Source of the DNA: Salipiger bermudensis
Lineage (GTDB): Bacteria; Pseudomonadota; Alphaproteobacteria; Rhodobacterales; Rhodobacteraceae
Reading direction: 5' to 3'
DNA length: 64,000 nt
Assembly: GCF_019801965.1 (NCBI RefSeq)
Contig: NZ_JAHVIA010000004.1
Location: 1-64,000 of the forward strand
This document shows, piece after piece, positions 1 through 11,158 of the stretch. Position 1 is the first letter of the stretch, and each line of letters opens with the position of its first letter. A model generated the notes under the pieces. That model saw nothing but the letters and a program-made list of their open reading frames with translations, was not told the origin of the DNA and did no database searches. A program made the translations under genes and the position numbers.

Positions 1-54
1 GTGCTCCTTCAGGATGCCAATGATCTGCTCTTCGCTAAAACGGCTTTTCCGCAT
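1..54 (-). CDS. IS3-family transposase OrfA, N-terminal 18 residues only
   Basis: The minus strand reads ATG at 54 followed by MRKSRFSEEQIIGILKEH and then leaves the window. RKSRFSEEQIIxILKE is the classic start of the helix-turn-helix OrfA of IS3-family elements, which binds the terminal repeats and is joined to OrfB by programmed frameshifting. Minus-strand bases 65-59 (AGGAGAC) give a ribosome binding site. Only the start is present, so integrity of the transposase cannot be judged. Confidence 0.8.
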   Translation of the reverse strand, partial: MRKSRFSEEQIIGILKEH

Positions 55-119
55 CGTCTGTCTCCTCGTTTGGAGAACAGGCTAACTTCAAACCGCGGAC
101 TTTTCAGGGGAGCAGGTCA
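1..119 (-). mobile_element. End of an IS3-family insertion sequence, cut by the window edge
   Basis: Read on the minus strand, the segment begins at 119 with TGACCTGCTCCCCTGAAAA. This resembles the TGACCTG-type terminal inverted repeats of IS3-family elements. About 65 bases further in, a start codon opens a frame typical of an IS3 orfA. The rest of the element lies left of the window, so the other inverted repeat and the target duplication cannot be seen. Family assignment rests on the end sequence plus the 18 visible residues. Confidence 0.7.
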
Positions 120-477
120 GGAGTTTCAACAAAACAAGGCCGGTGGTGGCTTCGCGGCATCGTAATGTGGTGACGGTCTATAGTCTATTGAAAATGATGA
201 GGACCCGTTCTGGGATGTCGACATGATAGCCGATCGCCGGGCCCCACCAGATTGCTCGGCGACTGCGTTGCCGAGGCGTTTCATCACCGGCCCCCGGAAA
301 GTGTCGTCGAGAGGGGCTTTCGCCACTCACAGATCGCGCGCAACGCGGATAGGACGAGTGGTCTCAGGCATGTAGATTTCCACGATCTTTGAAAATTTCA
401 TTCCATGGCCCGGAAAGCAACAGCACTTGGACGATTATTGAAATCCATTATGGTGCTGGCTTGAGGACCTCGCAATG
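120..477. other. Stretch with no supported gene between the IS end and the integrase
   Basis: A 66-codon minus-strand frame at 126-326 is open, but its product has no recognisable motif and no good ribosome binding site. I see no tRNA gene, terminator or clear attachment repeat here. It may be the eroded flank of the integrated element whose integrase follows. Confidence 0.4.
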
Positions 478-2017
478 TCATGCCGCCTGCGCACGTGGGC
501 GGCGCAACTCGAACCCCATTCCTACCAGATGCGCATCGACTTCGGCCCAGAGCTCTTTGCTGGGTCGCGGAGCCCAGGTTTCCGTCGGGTAGGAGACCAG
601 CTCCATATACAGGGCGCGAAGGGCGAGATCCGGCCCGCTGCCGTAGACCGGGCGACCGCGCACCTGCGTCAGTGAATGCCCCATCATGTAGGCGCGCTCT
701 TCGTTAGTGAAGTCCAAGGCCAGCATGCGGTCCTCGAAGGTGTGACGAGTTGAGCCGAATGAGAAGGGGCGCTGCAAGGCATCGTTGACATCGCGACCCA
801 AGGCTTCGGCTCTCCGCGCGATTTCGGCCTTCTGCGCTTCGTTGGGTTCCGGGAACAGGTCGTTGTCCTTGAGATAGCGGCCGAGCTCGTTACTGATCGT
901 GCCCTTGCCGCGATACTTGGGGAAACCCTCGTGGTTGCGGCGCATGGCCTCCAGGGCCGGTCCGACGAGCGGGATCACGCGCTCGGATGCCTTGTTCTTG
1001 AGCTCGGACTGGTATTCCCCGCGATTCACGAAGCCGATGACGACATGCGGGATCGGATGGTCGAGAACGATGTTGTGCGGCGGCAGGTCACAGATTTCGC
1101 TCTGCCGGGCGCCAGTTTGCGCCACGACGATCGCAATATCCTGCGCTTGGGGGTCACCTTCCAGGCCCGCAAAAACGTGGCCGGACACGACGCGTTGAAC
1201 CCAAGAAGAGGGCAGCGGAAGCTTCGTACCTTCGTCATTCGCAAAGGATCCGGCGTTCTTGAGGCTCATGCCCGCGAACGGGTTGTTGCGTTCGCTCATG
1301 GGGACGGTGAACATCTCGTAGTAGGTGTCGATCATCTGGCGGAAATGCCGGATCTGCTTGTTCACGTAGTTCGACGTCAGCTGGCCGGTCTTCAGACGCT
1401 CGAGCCAGTGCTTCTTGAACGCCATGGCGTTGGCTTCGGAGATCTGGTGCATCGGTTTGTCTTCGACCACTTCGACGAAGGATGCGGCCGCACGCTGATA
1501 TTTCGAGACCCAGACCCTGGTCTGGTACGCGCTCTTGCGTGAAATCTTGGTCGCGTGCTGGCGCTTCATCAGATCGGCCATTTCTGACACCATGACGTCG
1601 GGCAGTTGTTTTGCGCCAAGAACGGCGGGAACCGCATCAGATGTTGTGCCGAAATCGTCGATCTTCTCGATCCGGGACAGCATGTCTTCGAGCGGTCCGC
1701 TGACGATGTTCTGCAAAGTTCTGCAAAGGCCGGAACGGCAGCGAGAGGGTTTCCAGGAAATGGGTCATCTGGATGAAGCTATCGACGGTGCTCCGCCCTT
1801 CTTTCTCGGCCAGCAGCGTCTCCCACTGCATTTCAAGCTGGGTGCGCATTTGTTCAAGCTTGACCCTGGCTTGCCGACGGTCGCGGGTCTTCAGGGAATT
1901 GTTGACTTCGCGTCGCGTCTCTACCTGGTGGTAGCGAGAGGGAACCCGGAACCGAGCGTAATACATACGCCCGCGTAGTTCCAATCCGTCTGAAAGCGTG
2001 GTAGGTTTGTCGCTCAT
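478..2017 (-). pseudogene. Tyrosine site-specific integrase, frameshifted by a 10-bp duplication
   Basis: Two minus-strand frames together make one phage-type integrase. The upstream part starts at 2017 (MSDKPTTLSDG...) and carries the N-terminal MYYARFRVPSRY motif. The downstream part runs from about 1716 to 478 and carries the SAM-like core-binding segment and the catalytic domain, with TGARQSEICDL (first Arg), the RHTFEDRML box and an MGHS-type box. At 1708-1727 a 10-bp unit is present twice. With one copy, the frame reads straight from RPLQN into IVSGPLEDM, giving a protein of about 510 residues. As written, the upper frame leaves the integrase sequence and ends at 1637. The gene is therefore probably dead, unless the duplication is an assembly or strain-level variant. 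No partner excisionase or phage gene is visible. Confidence 0.85.
1708..1727. repeat. 10-bp tandem duplication inside the integrase gene
   Basis: GTTCTGCAAA occurs twice in direct tandem on the plus strand. Deleting either copy restores one continuous integrase frame. It looks like a replication-slippage duplication. Confidence 0.9.
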
Positions 2018-2534
2018 GGTCTGCTCCACAGTCTGCCCCACAGAGGGGCTGTTGCACGGATCGCCCCGAACACTCATTCGGAGACGATTTCTGCAACGGA
2101 TGTGGGTAGTTATCCGTGGACGCGGAAATTTTATCTCCGCTGCCCAACTTGCCGTGTGGGGGCACCAGCTTTCGCGACGAAGATTAGGTCTCTCTTTGGC
2201 GAAACCGCTTTCGGTCCGTTTTACTATTCCCTCCATTCGCCCGTTCGCTCATCCGCGGTCCTGCGTATTCGTGCGTCGCAACCTGTGGGTTATTCAGAGG
2301 CGGACGGTCATCGGTAAGGTCTCGAATCTTTCTGAATTAGTGGCAGGAAAAAACGCAAAATTTACAGGAAATCGACAATTTACAGGAATTATTTATTTTC
2401 CGTATTAAATCATGTTTCTCTTTGTGCGTAATTTGTCACGCGCTCAATTCTTAACTGAAAATTTAGTTGAGATGGCTGCAGTAAGATATTTTTTTTGTAT
2501 AATATGCGATATCTAAATGCAGAAAGGGGAGTGT
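2018..2534. other. AT-rich intergenic DNA with short repeats upstream of the small membrane protein
   Basis: From about 2300 to 2530 the DNA is far more AT-rich than the rest of the window. The 12-mer AATTTACAGGAA occurs twice in direct orientation (2359-2370 and 2377-2388, 18 bp apart, nearly two helical turns). An imperfect inverted repeat lies at about 2447-2470 (TTAACT...AGTTGA). TATAAT at 2498-2503 is a plausible -10 box for the gene at 2535, but no good -35 is seen. The composition fits DNA acquired together with the integrase. Confidence 0.5.
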
Positions 2535-3002
2535 ATGATTATTATTGGGCCTATCTTGTTTATGGTGGCAATTTCTATGGCAGTCAGTGAAGGGAGCTTG
2601 GCAGTATTTTTTGTAGTATTTTTGGGGGGTAGCTTCGTTATCGGTCTAATGCAGGGAATGGCCAAGGCTAAAATTCAGAATGCTCAAGCGACCGCTCAAC
2701 GGCGGCAAAGGCAGCACGTCGATTGTCAGGATGTCTTAGTTGCATTGGCTGCGCTTGGAAAATTCCATCTATTATCGCAAGCGCAAAAGAAGCAAATACA
2801 AGCGGAAATTGGTAGGTCGACATTTTCCAATGCGCCCTTCAGCGAATCCAGAGCTAGAGAACGTGGAAAGACGAGCTCTCTGGATGATGCCGAAGATGCT
2901 CTGCGATGGCTTGCCGTGGAGCATTTAATAACTGCCGATGAAGCCCAGAATATTCAGGAAAAGATTGAGGCGCGCCGCCTCGAGTTCGCTCAGATCGCCT
3001 AG
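2535..3002 (+). CDS. Hypothetical small membrane protein with a cytoplasmic C-terminal domain
   Basis: I do not recognise this family. The start at 2535 is chosen over an in-frame ATG at 2517 because AAAGGGGAG sits just before it. The product is 155 residues. Residues 1-40 form one or two hydrophobic segments with a central glycine-rich turn (FLGGSFVIGL). The rest is soluble and alpha-helical, with charged repeats (QKKQIQAEI, DAEDALRWLAVEHLITADEA) that look like two short helical hairpins. Codon use and GC are lower than those of the neighbouring genes, and the gene sits next to a broken integrase, so recent acquisition is likely. No function can be assigned. Confidence 0.65.
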   Translation: MIIIGPILFMVAISMAVSEGSLAVFFVVFLGGSFVIGLMQGMAKAKIQNAQATAQRRQRQHVDCQDVLVALAALGKFHLLSQAQKKQIQAEIGRSTFSNAPFSESRARERGKTSSLDDAEDALRWLAVEHLITADEAQNIQEKIEARRLEFAQIA

Positions 3003-3034
3003 AGAAAGTGAACCTTGCCAGACATTCACGCAGA

Positions 3035-3064
3035 AGGCCCGCGCCGTGAGGCGCGGGCCTTCTT
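3035..3064. terminator. Hairpin terminator between convergent genes
   Basis: An 11-bp perfect stem (AGGCCCGCGCC, 3035-3045, pairing with 3050-3060) with a GTGA loop is followed by TCTT. It lies between the membrane protein gene and the end of nrdF and could serve both strands. The T-tract is weak. Confidence 0.6.
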
Positions 3065-3093
3065 GGTCTCGTCTGAGCGCATGAGCCCCCCGC

Positions 3094-4107
<1,014 letters not shown>

Positions 4108-6219
4108 TCAGAGCGTGCAGGACACGCAGCCCTCGACCTCGGTGCCTTCCAGCGCGGTCTGGCGCAGGCGCACGTAGTAGATCGTCTTGATGCCCTTCTT
4201 CCAGGCGAGGATCTGGGCGCGGTTGATGTCGCGCGTGGTGGCCTCGGCGGGGAAGAACAGGGTCAGCGACAGGCCCTGGTCGACATGCTCGGTGGCAGCG
4301 GCATAGGTCTCGATCAGCGCCTCGGGGCCGATCTCGTAGGCGTCGCGGTAATACTCGAGATTGTCGTTGGTCATGAAGGCGGCCGGGTAGTAGACGCGGC
4401 CGATCTTGCCTTCCTTGCGGATCTCGATCTTCGACACGATCGGGTGGATCGAGGAGGTCGAGTTGTTGATGTAGCTGATCGAGCCGGTGGGTGGCACCGC
4501 CTGGAGGTTGCGGTTGTAGAGCCCGTGCTCCATGACGTCGGCCTTCAGCGCCGCCCAGTCGGCGCGCGAGGGCAGGGCGATGCCGTCGAAGAGCTCGGCC
4601 ACGCGGTCGCTCTCGGGCAGCCAGTCGCGCTCGGTGTACTTGTCGAAGAACACGCCCGAGGCATAGTCCGACGCCGCGAAGCCCTTGAAGGTCGCGCCGC
4701 GTTCCCTGGCCAGCGCGCAGGAGGCGCGGATGGCGTGATAGGCCACGGTGGCGAAGTAGACGGAGGTGAACTCGACCCCCTCGGGGCTGCCGTAATGGAT
4801 GCGCTCGCGGGCGAGGAAGCCGTGCAGGTTCATCTGGCCGAGGCCGATGGCGTGGCTCTCGTCATTGCCCTTGCGGATCGACGGCACCGCGTCGATCGCC
4901 GACATCTCCGACACCGCGGTCAGTGCCCGGATCGCTGCTTCGACGGTGGCGCCAAGGTCGCGGCCATCCATGGTCTTGGCGATGTTAAGCGAGCCGAGGT
5001 TGCACGAGATGTCGGTGCCCATGCGGGCATAGCTCAGATCCTCGTTGTAGTCCGAGGCCTCGTTGACCTGCAGGATCTCGGAGCACAGGTTCGACATGGT
5101 GATGCGCCCGTCGATCGGGTTCATCCGGTTCACCGTGTCCTCGAACATGATGTAGGGATAGCCGCTTTCGAACTGGATCTCGGCCAGCGTCTGGAAGAAC
5201 GAGCGGGCGTTGATCTTGGTCTTGCGGATGCGCTTGTCCTCGACCATCTCGTCGTATTTCTCGCTGACCGAGATCTCCGAGAACGGCACGCCGTAGATCT
5301 TCTCCACGTCATGCGGCGAGAACAGGTACATCGGCTCGTTGCGCTTGGCGAGTTCGAAGGTGACGTCGGGGATCACCACGCCGAGCGACAGCGTCTTGAT
5401 GCGGATCTTCTCGTCGGCATTCTCGCGCTTGGTGTCGAGGAAGCGCAGGATGTCGGGGTGGTGGGCGTTGAGATAGACCGCCCCCGCGCCCTGACGCGCA
5501 CCGAGCTGGTTGGCGTAGGAGAAGCTGTCTTCGAGCAGCTTCATGATCGGGATGACGCCGGAGGACTGGTTCTCGATGCCCTTGATCGGCGCGCCATGCT
5601 CGCGGATGTTGGTCAGCATCAGGGCGACGCCGCCGCCGCGCTTGCTGAGCTGCAGCGCCGAGTTGATGCCGCGGCCGATGCTCTCCATGTTGTCCTCAAG
5701 CCGCAGCAGGAAGCAGGAGATCAGCTCGCCGCGGCTTTTCTTGCCGGCGTTGAGGAAGGTCGGCGTGGCGGGCTGGAAGCGGCCCGAGAGGATCTCTTCC
5801 ATGAACGACATGGCGAGATCCTGATCGCCGCGCGCCAGCGCCAGCGAGACCATCACCACGCGGTCTTCGTAGCGCTCGAGGAAGCGTTTCCCGTCGCGGG
5901 TCTTGAGCGTGTAGGAGGTGTAGTACTTGAAGGCGCCGAGGAAGGTCGGGAAGCGGAACTTCTTCTTGAAGGCGGCATCCCAGATGCGCTGCAGGAACTC
6001 GCGCGGATAGGCCTCGAGCACCTCGGCCTCGTAATAGCCCTCCTCGACGAGGTAATCGAGCTTCTCGTCGAGCGAGTGGAAGAACACGGTGTTCTGGTTG
6101 ACGTGCTGCAGGAAATACTGCCGCGCGGCCATGCGGTCGGCCTCGAAGCGGATGTGGCCGTCCTCGTCGTAGAGGTTCAGCATCGCATTCAGCGCGTGGT
6201 AGTCGAGCGTCTCGCTCAT
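4108..6219 (-). CDS. nrdE: Class Ib ribonucleotide reductase, catalytic subunit NrdE
   Basis: This is the large catalytic subunit, which reduces ribonucleoside diphosphates using NrdH as electron donor. The product of about 703 residues has the NLCSEI active-site motif (Asn, Cys, Glu), the conserved [12 protein letters not shown] and [12 protein letters not shown] segments, and the redox-active C-terminal tail CVSCTL. A longer frame extends upstream, but the start at 6219 is preferred. There the ATG overlaps the nrdI stop as ATGA, which implies translational coupling. The N-terminus [14 protein letters not shown] matches the family start. The protein lacks the ATP-cone found in class Ia NrdA, as expected for class Ib. 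Confidence 0.97.
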   Translation of the reverse strand: MSETLDYHALNAMLNLYDEDGHIRFEADRMAARQYFLQHVNQNTVFFHSLDEKLDYLVEEGYYEAEVLEAYPREFLQRIWDAAFKKKFRFPTFLGAFKYYTSYTLKTRDGKRFLERYEDRVVMVSLALARGDQDLAMSFMEEILSGRFQPATPTFLNAGKKSRGELISCFLLRLEDNMESIGRGINSALQLSKRGGGVALMLTNIREHGAPIKGIENQSSGVIPIMKLLEDSFSYANQLGARQGAGAVYLNAHHPDILRFLDTKRENADEKIRIKTLSLGVVIPDVTFELAKRNEPMYLFSPHDVEKIYGVPFSEISVSEKYDEMVEDKRIRKTKINARSFFQTLAEIQFESGYPYIMFEDTVNRMNPIDGRITMSNLCSEILQVNEASDYNEDLSYARMGTDISCNLGSLNIAKTMDGRDLGATVEAAIRALTAVSEMSAIDAVPSIRKGNDESHAIGLGQMNLHGFLARERIHYGSPEGVEFTSVYFATVAYHAIRASCALARERGATFKGFAASDYASGVFFDKYTERDWLPESDRVAELFDGIALPSRADWAALKADVMEHGLYNRNLQAVPPTGSISYINNSTSSIHPIVSKIEIRKEGKIGRVYYPAAFMTNDNLEYYRDAYEIGPEALIETYAAATEHVDQGLSLTLFFPAEATTRDINRAQILAWKKGIKTIYYVRLRQTALEGTEVEGCVSCTL

Positions 6220-6629
6220 GCGGTCAAGCATTCGGTCCCCCAGAAGGCGTGCAGCCCGTCTCTGACGCGGGCAATGTCGGTGAGCGTGCCGGCAAGCTCG
6301 AACTTGTAGAGCAGCGGCACGGAGCATTTCTTGGCGATGACATCGGCGGCGAGGCCGTAGGTGGCCCCGAAATTGCGGTTGCCACCGCCGATGACGCCGC
6401 GCAGGCGGCGGCGGTTCTCGGGATCGTTCAGGAAGCGGATGACCTGCTTGGGCACCGCGCCGCGGCCTTCACCGTCGGCATAGGTGGGGCAGATCAGCAC
6501 GTAGTCCTCCGGCAGCTCTGGCAGCGCCGCCTTGGGCGAGACGGGGATGCGGCTGGCCGCCATCCCGAGCCCGTCCACGAAGCGCGCGGTGTTGCCGCTG
6601 GCCGAGGAGAAGTAGACGATCCCCGGCAT
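6216..6629 (-). CDS. nrdI: Flavodoxin-like NrdI, activator of the NrdF cofactor
   Basis: NrdI is a small flavoprotein that supplies the oxidant for assembling the dimanganese-tyrosyl radical of NrdF. The 137-residue product has the FMN phosphate-binding loop near the N-terminus ([12 protein letters not shown]), the aromatic/acidic loop [11 protein letters not shown] and the [11 protein letters not shown] segment typical of NrdI. It begins 3 bp after the nrdH stop and overlaps nrdE by ATGA, so the operon is tightly coupled. Its presence supports a manganese form of the enzyme. Confidence 0.96.
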   Translation of the reverse strand: MPGIVYFSSASGNTARFVDGLGMAASRIPVSPKAALPELPEDYVLICPTYADGEGRGAVPKQVIRFLNDPENRRRLRGVIGGGNRNFGATYGLAADVIAKKCSVPLLYKFELAGTLTDIARVRDGLHAFWGTECLTA

Positions 6630-6632
6630 TGC

Positions 6633-6857
6633 TCAGGAGGCGAGCGCGCCGATCATGTCGGGGCGGAAGCCCGACCAGTGGTCTTCGCCGGCGATGACCA
6701 CGGGCGCCTGGCGGTAGCCGAGCTCGGTCACGCGGGCCATCGCCTCGGCATCCTCGGTCAGGTCTACCACGTCATAGGGCAGGCCGCGGGCATCGAGGGC
6801 GCGGGTGGTGGCGGTGCACTGCACGCAGGCGGGCTTGGAGTAGACGATGATCGACAT
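6633..6857 (-). CDS. nrdH: Glutaredoxin-like protein NrdH
   Basis: The 74-residue thioredoxin-fold protein is the dedicated reductant of NrdE. It carries the redox motif CVQC at residues 11-14 (KPACVQCTATTRAL) and the cis-proline region QAPVV with the C-terminal segment WSGFRPDMI characteristic of NrdH. The frame is open far upstream, but the start at 6857 is fixed by the family N-terminus (MSIIVYSKP) and by AGAGGA about 10 bases upstream. It is the first gene of the operon. Its leader of about 115 bases separates it from the cobalamin riboswitch. Confidence 0.95.
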   Translation of the reverse strand: MSIIVYSKPACVQCTATTRALDARGLPYDVVDLTEDAEAMARVTELGYRQAPVVIAGEDHWSGFRPDMIGALAS

Positions 6858-6973
6858 GGGCGGCGTCCTCTTTGTGGCTGGCGGGAGGCGACGCGACTTG
6901 GGCGGGCCAGCAGCGCCGACCCGGTTCCCTGACACGCCCCGAACCCTCCGTTCGTGGTCAAATCCTGTTGCTT

Positions 6974-7143
6974 CCGGCAGGTCTCCTGACTCGCGGCGGA
7001 TCCCGCGGGACCGGCCTTCCCGGGGTGGCAGCCCCAGTGGCGTGATCGGTCTCGCGCGCCGCTTACAGTTGCGGGGGCAGTGCCGGCTTTTCACCGGCTT
7101 CCCTCTTGCCGGCGGATGATTCCGCCGAGCACCTGAAGCACCT
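6974..7143 (-). promoter_or_regulatory. Cobalamin (B12) riboswitch upstream of nrdHIEF
   Basis: Read on the minus strand the element runs from GGTGCTTCAGGTGCTCGG (from 7142 down) through GAAGCCGGTGAAAAGCCGGC, the box CCCCCGCAACTGTAAGCGG and the B12-box region CACTGGGGCTGCCACCCCGG, to the terminal arm GTCAGGAGACCTGCC near 6977. These are all the conserved blocks of the AdoCbl riboswitch, in order and spacing. It lies in the leader of nrdH, so adenosylcobalamin should lower nrdHIEF expression. That arrangement is known where a B12-dependent class II reductase (NrdJ) also exists. No nrdJ is in this window. Confidence 0.95.
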
Positions 7144-7604
7144 ATATCTAGATCATGTGGCCTGGAGTGCGTCAATATGCAGTTGTGCAACGGTTCGGGG
7201 CACAAGAGCTTGTGTGCCCTTGCGGGGGCTGGGATTCGGGTGATTTGGGGTCCGTTTTTTTGCTCCGGACGTGGAGATCGGGTGCCTGATTTCTGGGCGG
7301 AGGGCCGGGTCTCATGTGCTTGGCGAGTCGCGGCATTCGATCTCCGCTCTGGCGCGGGGCAAAGGCCAGAGGCCGCCGCGCCATTGCCTGCCGGCTCCGA
7401 CGGGCTGGCGATTTGGTGAAACTGGGGCCGCAGTGGTGAGGTCCTTCGGACTTGGCCAAGATAAACCGAGAGGCTCGCAGGGAAGATCGCCCCCCCCTCG
7501 GGCAGGCGATGGCGCGGCGGCGCCCCCATTCTACGACCAAGGCCACATTGCCCGCATCCGCCGCACCCTGTAGATTCGCGCCATCCGCTGTGAAGGATGC
7601 CGAC
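7144..7604. other. Intergenic region between the riboswitch promoter and the first AraC regulator
   Basis: This region holds the nrd promoter, a short inverted repeat (about 7198-7219, GGGCACAAG/CTTGTGTGCCC), a run of seven T at about 7254-7260, and one copy of the intergenic repeat family (see 7341-7523). No gene is supported. Confidence 0.5.
7341..7523 (+). repeat. Intergenic repeat family, copy 1
   Basis: This copy matches those at 54035-54223 and 54321-54509 and, inverted, at 12075-12270. Shared blocks are AAAGGCC-GAGGCCGCCGCG, a GGTCC/GGACC-type inverted pair, GATTTGGTGA, AGGTCCTTCGGACTTGGCC and GATAAACCGAG. It is the most diverged of the plus-oriented copies. No open frame is conserved among copies. 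Confidence 0.7.
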
Positions 7605-8645
7605 ATGGCCAGCCCCTCTAAGACTCCTGCCAAGCGCCTCAGCGTCGCCTTCCTCTTGGCCGACCGCTTCACCCTCTCGGCCTTCGCCAATTTCGTCGAC
7701 GTGCTCCGCCTTGCCGCCGACGAGGCCGATCTCTCGCGCCCCATCCTCTGCGACTGGGTGGTGCTGTCCGACAGCCTCGAGGCGGTGCGCTCCTCCTGCG
7801 GTGTGCGGGTGCAGCCCGAGAAGCGGCTGCGCCATGCCGGGCGCTACGATTACATCGTCGTGGTCGGCGGTCTGATCGGCGACAGCGCCGCGCTGGGCGC
7901 CGAGGCGCAGGGCTTCCTGCAGCGGCAGGCCGCCGCCGGGGTGCCGCTGGTCGGGCTCTGCACCGGCGTGTTCATCCTGCAGCGGCTCGGCCTGCTCAAG
8001 GGCTATCGCTGCTGCGTGAGCTGGTTTCACCACCAGGATTTCCTCGACCAGTTCGAGGCCGAGACGCCGATCTCCGACCAGATCTTCGTCGTCGACCGCG
8101 ACCGGCTGACCTGCTCCGGCGGCCACGGTGCAGCCCATCTCGCCGCCTTCCTCGTGCAGCGCCATGTCGGGCAGAATGCCGCGATCAAGAGCCTCAACAT
8201 CATGATGATCGACGAGGCGATGAGCGGCGAGCGGCCGCAACCCGGCCAGGCCACCGCGCGGCGCGCCGGCGATGCGCTGGTCAAGCGTGCGGTGCTGCGG
8301 ATGCAGCAGAACCTCGAGCACCCGAAGACGGTGGAAGAGCTGGCGCGCGAGATGCAGGTGGGGCGGCGCACGCTCGAGCGGCGCTTCCTCGCGGATCTCG
8401 GCCAGACGCCCCTGAAGGTCTATCTCGACCTGCGGCTAGAGCGGGCCCTGCAGCGGCTGCGGGGCAGCGATGCCTCGATCACCGAGGTGGCGCTGGCCTG
8501 CGGTTTCTGCGACGGGCCGCACCTGTCGCGCACCCTCAAGGCCGAGCGCGGCGTGACCCCGGCGGAGTATCGCAAGGCTCAGGCGGGGCAGGGGAGGGCG
8601 GAGGATCAGCCGCCGGTGGGCGTGCTGATGCGCGGCGCGGACTGA
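7605..8645 (+). CDS. GATase1-like AraC-family regulator (GbdR/GlxA type), paralog 1
   Basis: The 346-residue protein has a DJ-1/PfpI (class I glutamine amidotransferase-like) sensor domain at about residues 10-195, including LVGLCTGVFIL at the nucleophile-elbow position. A C-terminal AraC double helix-turn-helix follows at about 225-325 (TVEELAREMQVGRRTLERRF, ITEVALACGFCD). This is the architecture of GbdR, the activator of glycine-betaine catabolism in Pseudomonas. The start at 7605 follows GAAGGA and matches the N-terminus of the second copy at 15242. Flanking gbcB/gbcA in a convergent arrangement, it very likely controls the betaine genes. The two paralogs are closely similar through the sensor domain, so they may recognise related ligands such as betaine and dimethylglycine. 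Confidence 0.85.
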   Translation: MASPSKTPAKRLSVAFLLADRFTLSAFANFVDVLRLAADEADLSRPILCDWVVLSDSLEAVRSSCGVRVQPEKRLRHAGRYDYIVVVGGLIGDSAALGAEAQGFLQRQAAAGVPLVGLCTGVFILQRLGLLKGYRCCVSWFHHQDFLDQFEAETPISDQIFVVDRDRLTCSGGHGAAHLAAFLVQRHVGQNAAIKSLNIMMIDEAMSGERPQPGQATARRAGDALVKRAVLRMQQNLEHPKTVEELAREMQVGRRTLERRFLADLGQTPLKVYLDLRLERALQRLRGSDASITEVALACGFCDGPHLSRTLKAERGVTPAEYRKAQAGQGRAEDQPPVGVLMRGAD

Positions 8646-8675
8646 CCGCGCCACGCGGGGTTCGGATCTGAGAGA

Positions 8676-9758
8676 TCAGAGCTCGACGGTGACCTTGCCG
8701 CGCGGGTTCGAGCAGCAGGCGAGGATATAGCCTTCCTCGATCTCCTCCTCGGTGATGCCGCCGTTGTGCACCATGTGCACCTCGCCCTCGAGCTTCTTGA
8801 CCTTGCAGGTGCCGCAGACCCCGAAGGTGCAGCCCGACGGGATCGCCACGCCGGCGCCGCGCGCCGCGGAGAGCACCGTATCGGTCTCGGGGCAGGAGGC
8901 GCTGACGCCGGAGATGTCGAAGACGATCTCGGCCTGCACATCCTCTTCCGGCAGGTCGTCTTCCGGCACCGGGGCCTCGACCAGTTCGGGGCCGGGGGTG
9001 CCGGGCGCCTGGAAGCTTTCCTGGTGGTAATGGTCCATGTCGAAGCCGAGGCCCGCCAGCGCTTCGCGCACCGCGGTCATGAAGCCCTCGGGGCCGCAGC
9101 AGAACACCTCGCGCTCGAGGTAGTCGGGCGCCATCAGGCCCAGCATCAGCTGGTTGAACTGGCCCTGGTAGCCGGTCCAGGGCTTGTACTTGTCGCGCTC
9201 GGCCACGACCCAGCGCAGGTCGAGCCCCTCGATGCGCGAGGCCATGTGCTCGAGCCGCTCGCGGAAGATGATCTCCGACGGGGTGCGGGCGCAGTTGACG
9301 AAGACGATGTCGCAGGTGCGGCCACGGTCGTAGAAATCCGTCACCATCGACATCATCGGGGTGATGCCGGAGCCGGCGGAGATGAACAGGTACTTCTCGG
9401 CCGGGTGATCGGCGGCGGTGAAGCGCCCGCCCGGGCCGAGCGCGCGCAGCGTCATGCCCGGCTTGAGGTTGTCCATCATCCAGCGCGTGCCGATGCTGTC
9501 GGCCTGCGCCTTCATGGTGAGCGTCAGCGACATCGGGCGCGAGGGCGAGGACGAGATCGTGTAGGTCCGGTAGAGCGGCCCGCCGGGCACCGGCAGTTCC
9601 AGGGTGAGGAACTGCCCGGCCTTGAAGTCGAACGGTCGGCCCGAGGGCGACTGGAAGCACACGGTGATGACGTTCGGTGTCTCGGGCAGGATGGAGACGC
9701 ATTCCAGCGCCTCGTCGTCGGTCCAGTGCCCCGATGCGGCGACGAGGGAGGTGGTCAT
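8676..9758 (-). CDS. gbcB: Glycine betaine monooxygenase, ferredoxin reductase component
   Basis: This reductase passes electrons from NAD(P)H to the Rieske oxygenase GbcA. The 360 residues contain an FAD-binding barrel with RTYTISS (about 64-70), an NAD-binding domain with GSGITPMMSM (129-138) and CGPEGFM (221-227), and a C-terminal plant-type 2Fe-2S domain with Cys310, Cys315, Cys318 and Cys348. An acidic linker of about 25 residues (PVPEDDLPEEDVQAE) joins the last two domains. It starts 6 bp after the gbcA stop, so the two are one operon. Length and domain order match GbcB of Pseudomonas. Confidence 0.92.
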   Translation of the reverse strand: MTTSLVAASGHWTDDEALECVSILPETPNVITVCFQSPSGRPFDFKAGQFLTLELPVPGGPLYRTYTISSSPSRPMSLTLTMKAQADSIGTRWMMDNLKPGMTLRALGPGGRFTAADHPAEKYLFISAGSGITPMMSMVTDFYDRGRTCDIVFVNCARTPSEIIFRERLEHMASRIEGLDLRWVVAERDKYKPWTGYQGQFNQLMLGLMAPDYLEREVFCCGPEGFMTAVREALAGLGFDMDHYHQESFQAPGTPGPELVEAPVPEDDLPEEDVQAEIVFDISGVSASCPETDTVLSAARGAGVAIPSGCTFGVCGTCKVKKLEGEVHMVHNGGITEEEIEEGYILACCSNPRGKVTVEL

Positions 9759-9764
9759 GGGCAG

Positions 9765-11027
<1,263 letters not shown>

Positions 11028-11124
11028 CTATTTCGGCGCACAGAGCCATCCTAGTCGGAAATTGGCAATTGGCAAAATCCTCATGTGGGTTTAGTTGAAT
11101 TAATGTCATGATAGGTTTTCGCTT

Positions 11125-11153
11125 GTTTGCGACATCCCCAGCCTGAAAGCGAC
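11125..11153. promoter_or_regulatory. Candidate operator in the gbcA/LysR divergent promoter
   Basis: GTTTGCGACA (11125-11134), a 9-bp gap and TGAAAGCGAC (11144-11153). The same two half-sites recur with the same 9-bp gap before soxB (16328-16355), where the first is exactly reverse-complemented (TGTCGCAAAC). This makes it a likely binding site for one of the two GbdR-like regulators. It also lies just before the LysR start codon. Confidence 0.5.
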
Positions 11154-11158
11154 GCCCA

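Noticed and set aside
126-326. 66-codon minus-strand frame between the IS end and the integrase
   Set aside because: No ribosome site, no motif, and it sits in the debris of a mobile element.
7341-7523. CRISPR-like array among the repeat copies
   Set aside because: The units are about 190 bp, few, dispersed and inverted, with no short direct repeats and spacers and no cas genes.
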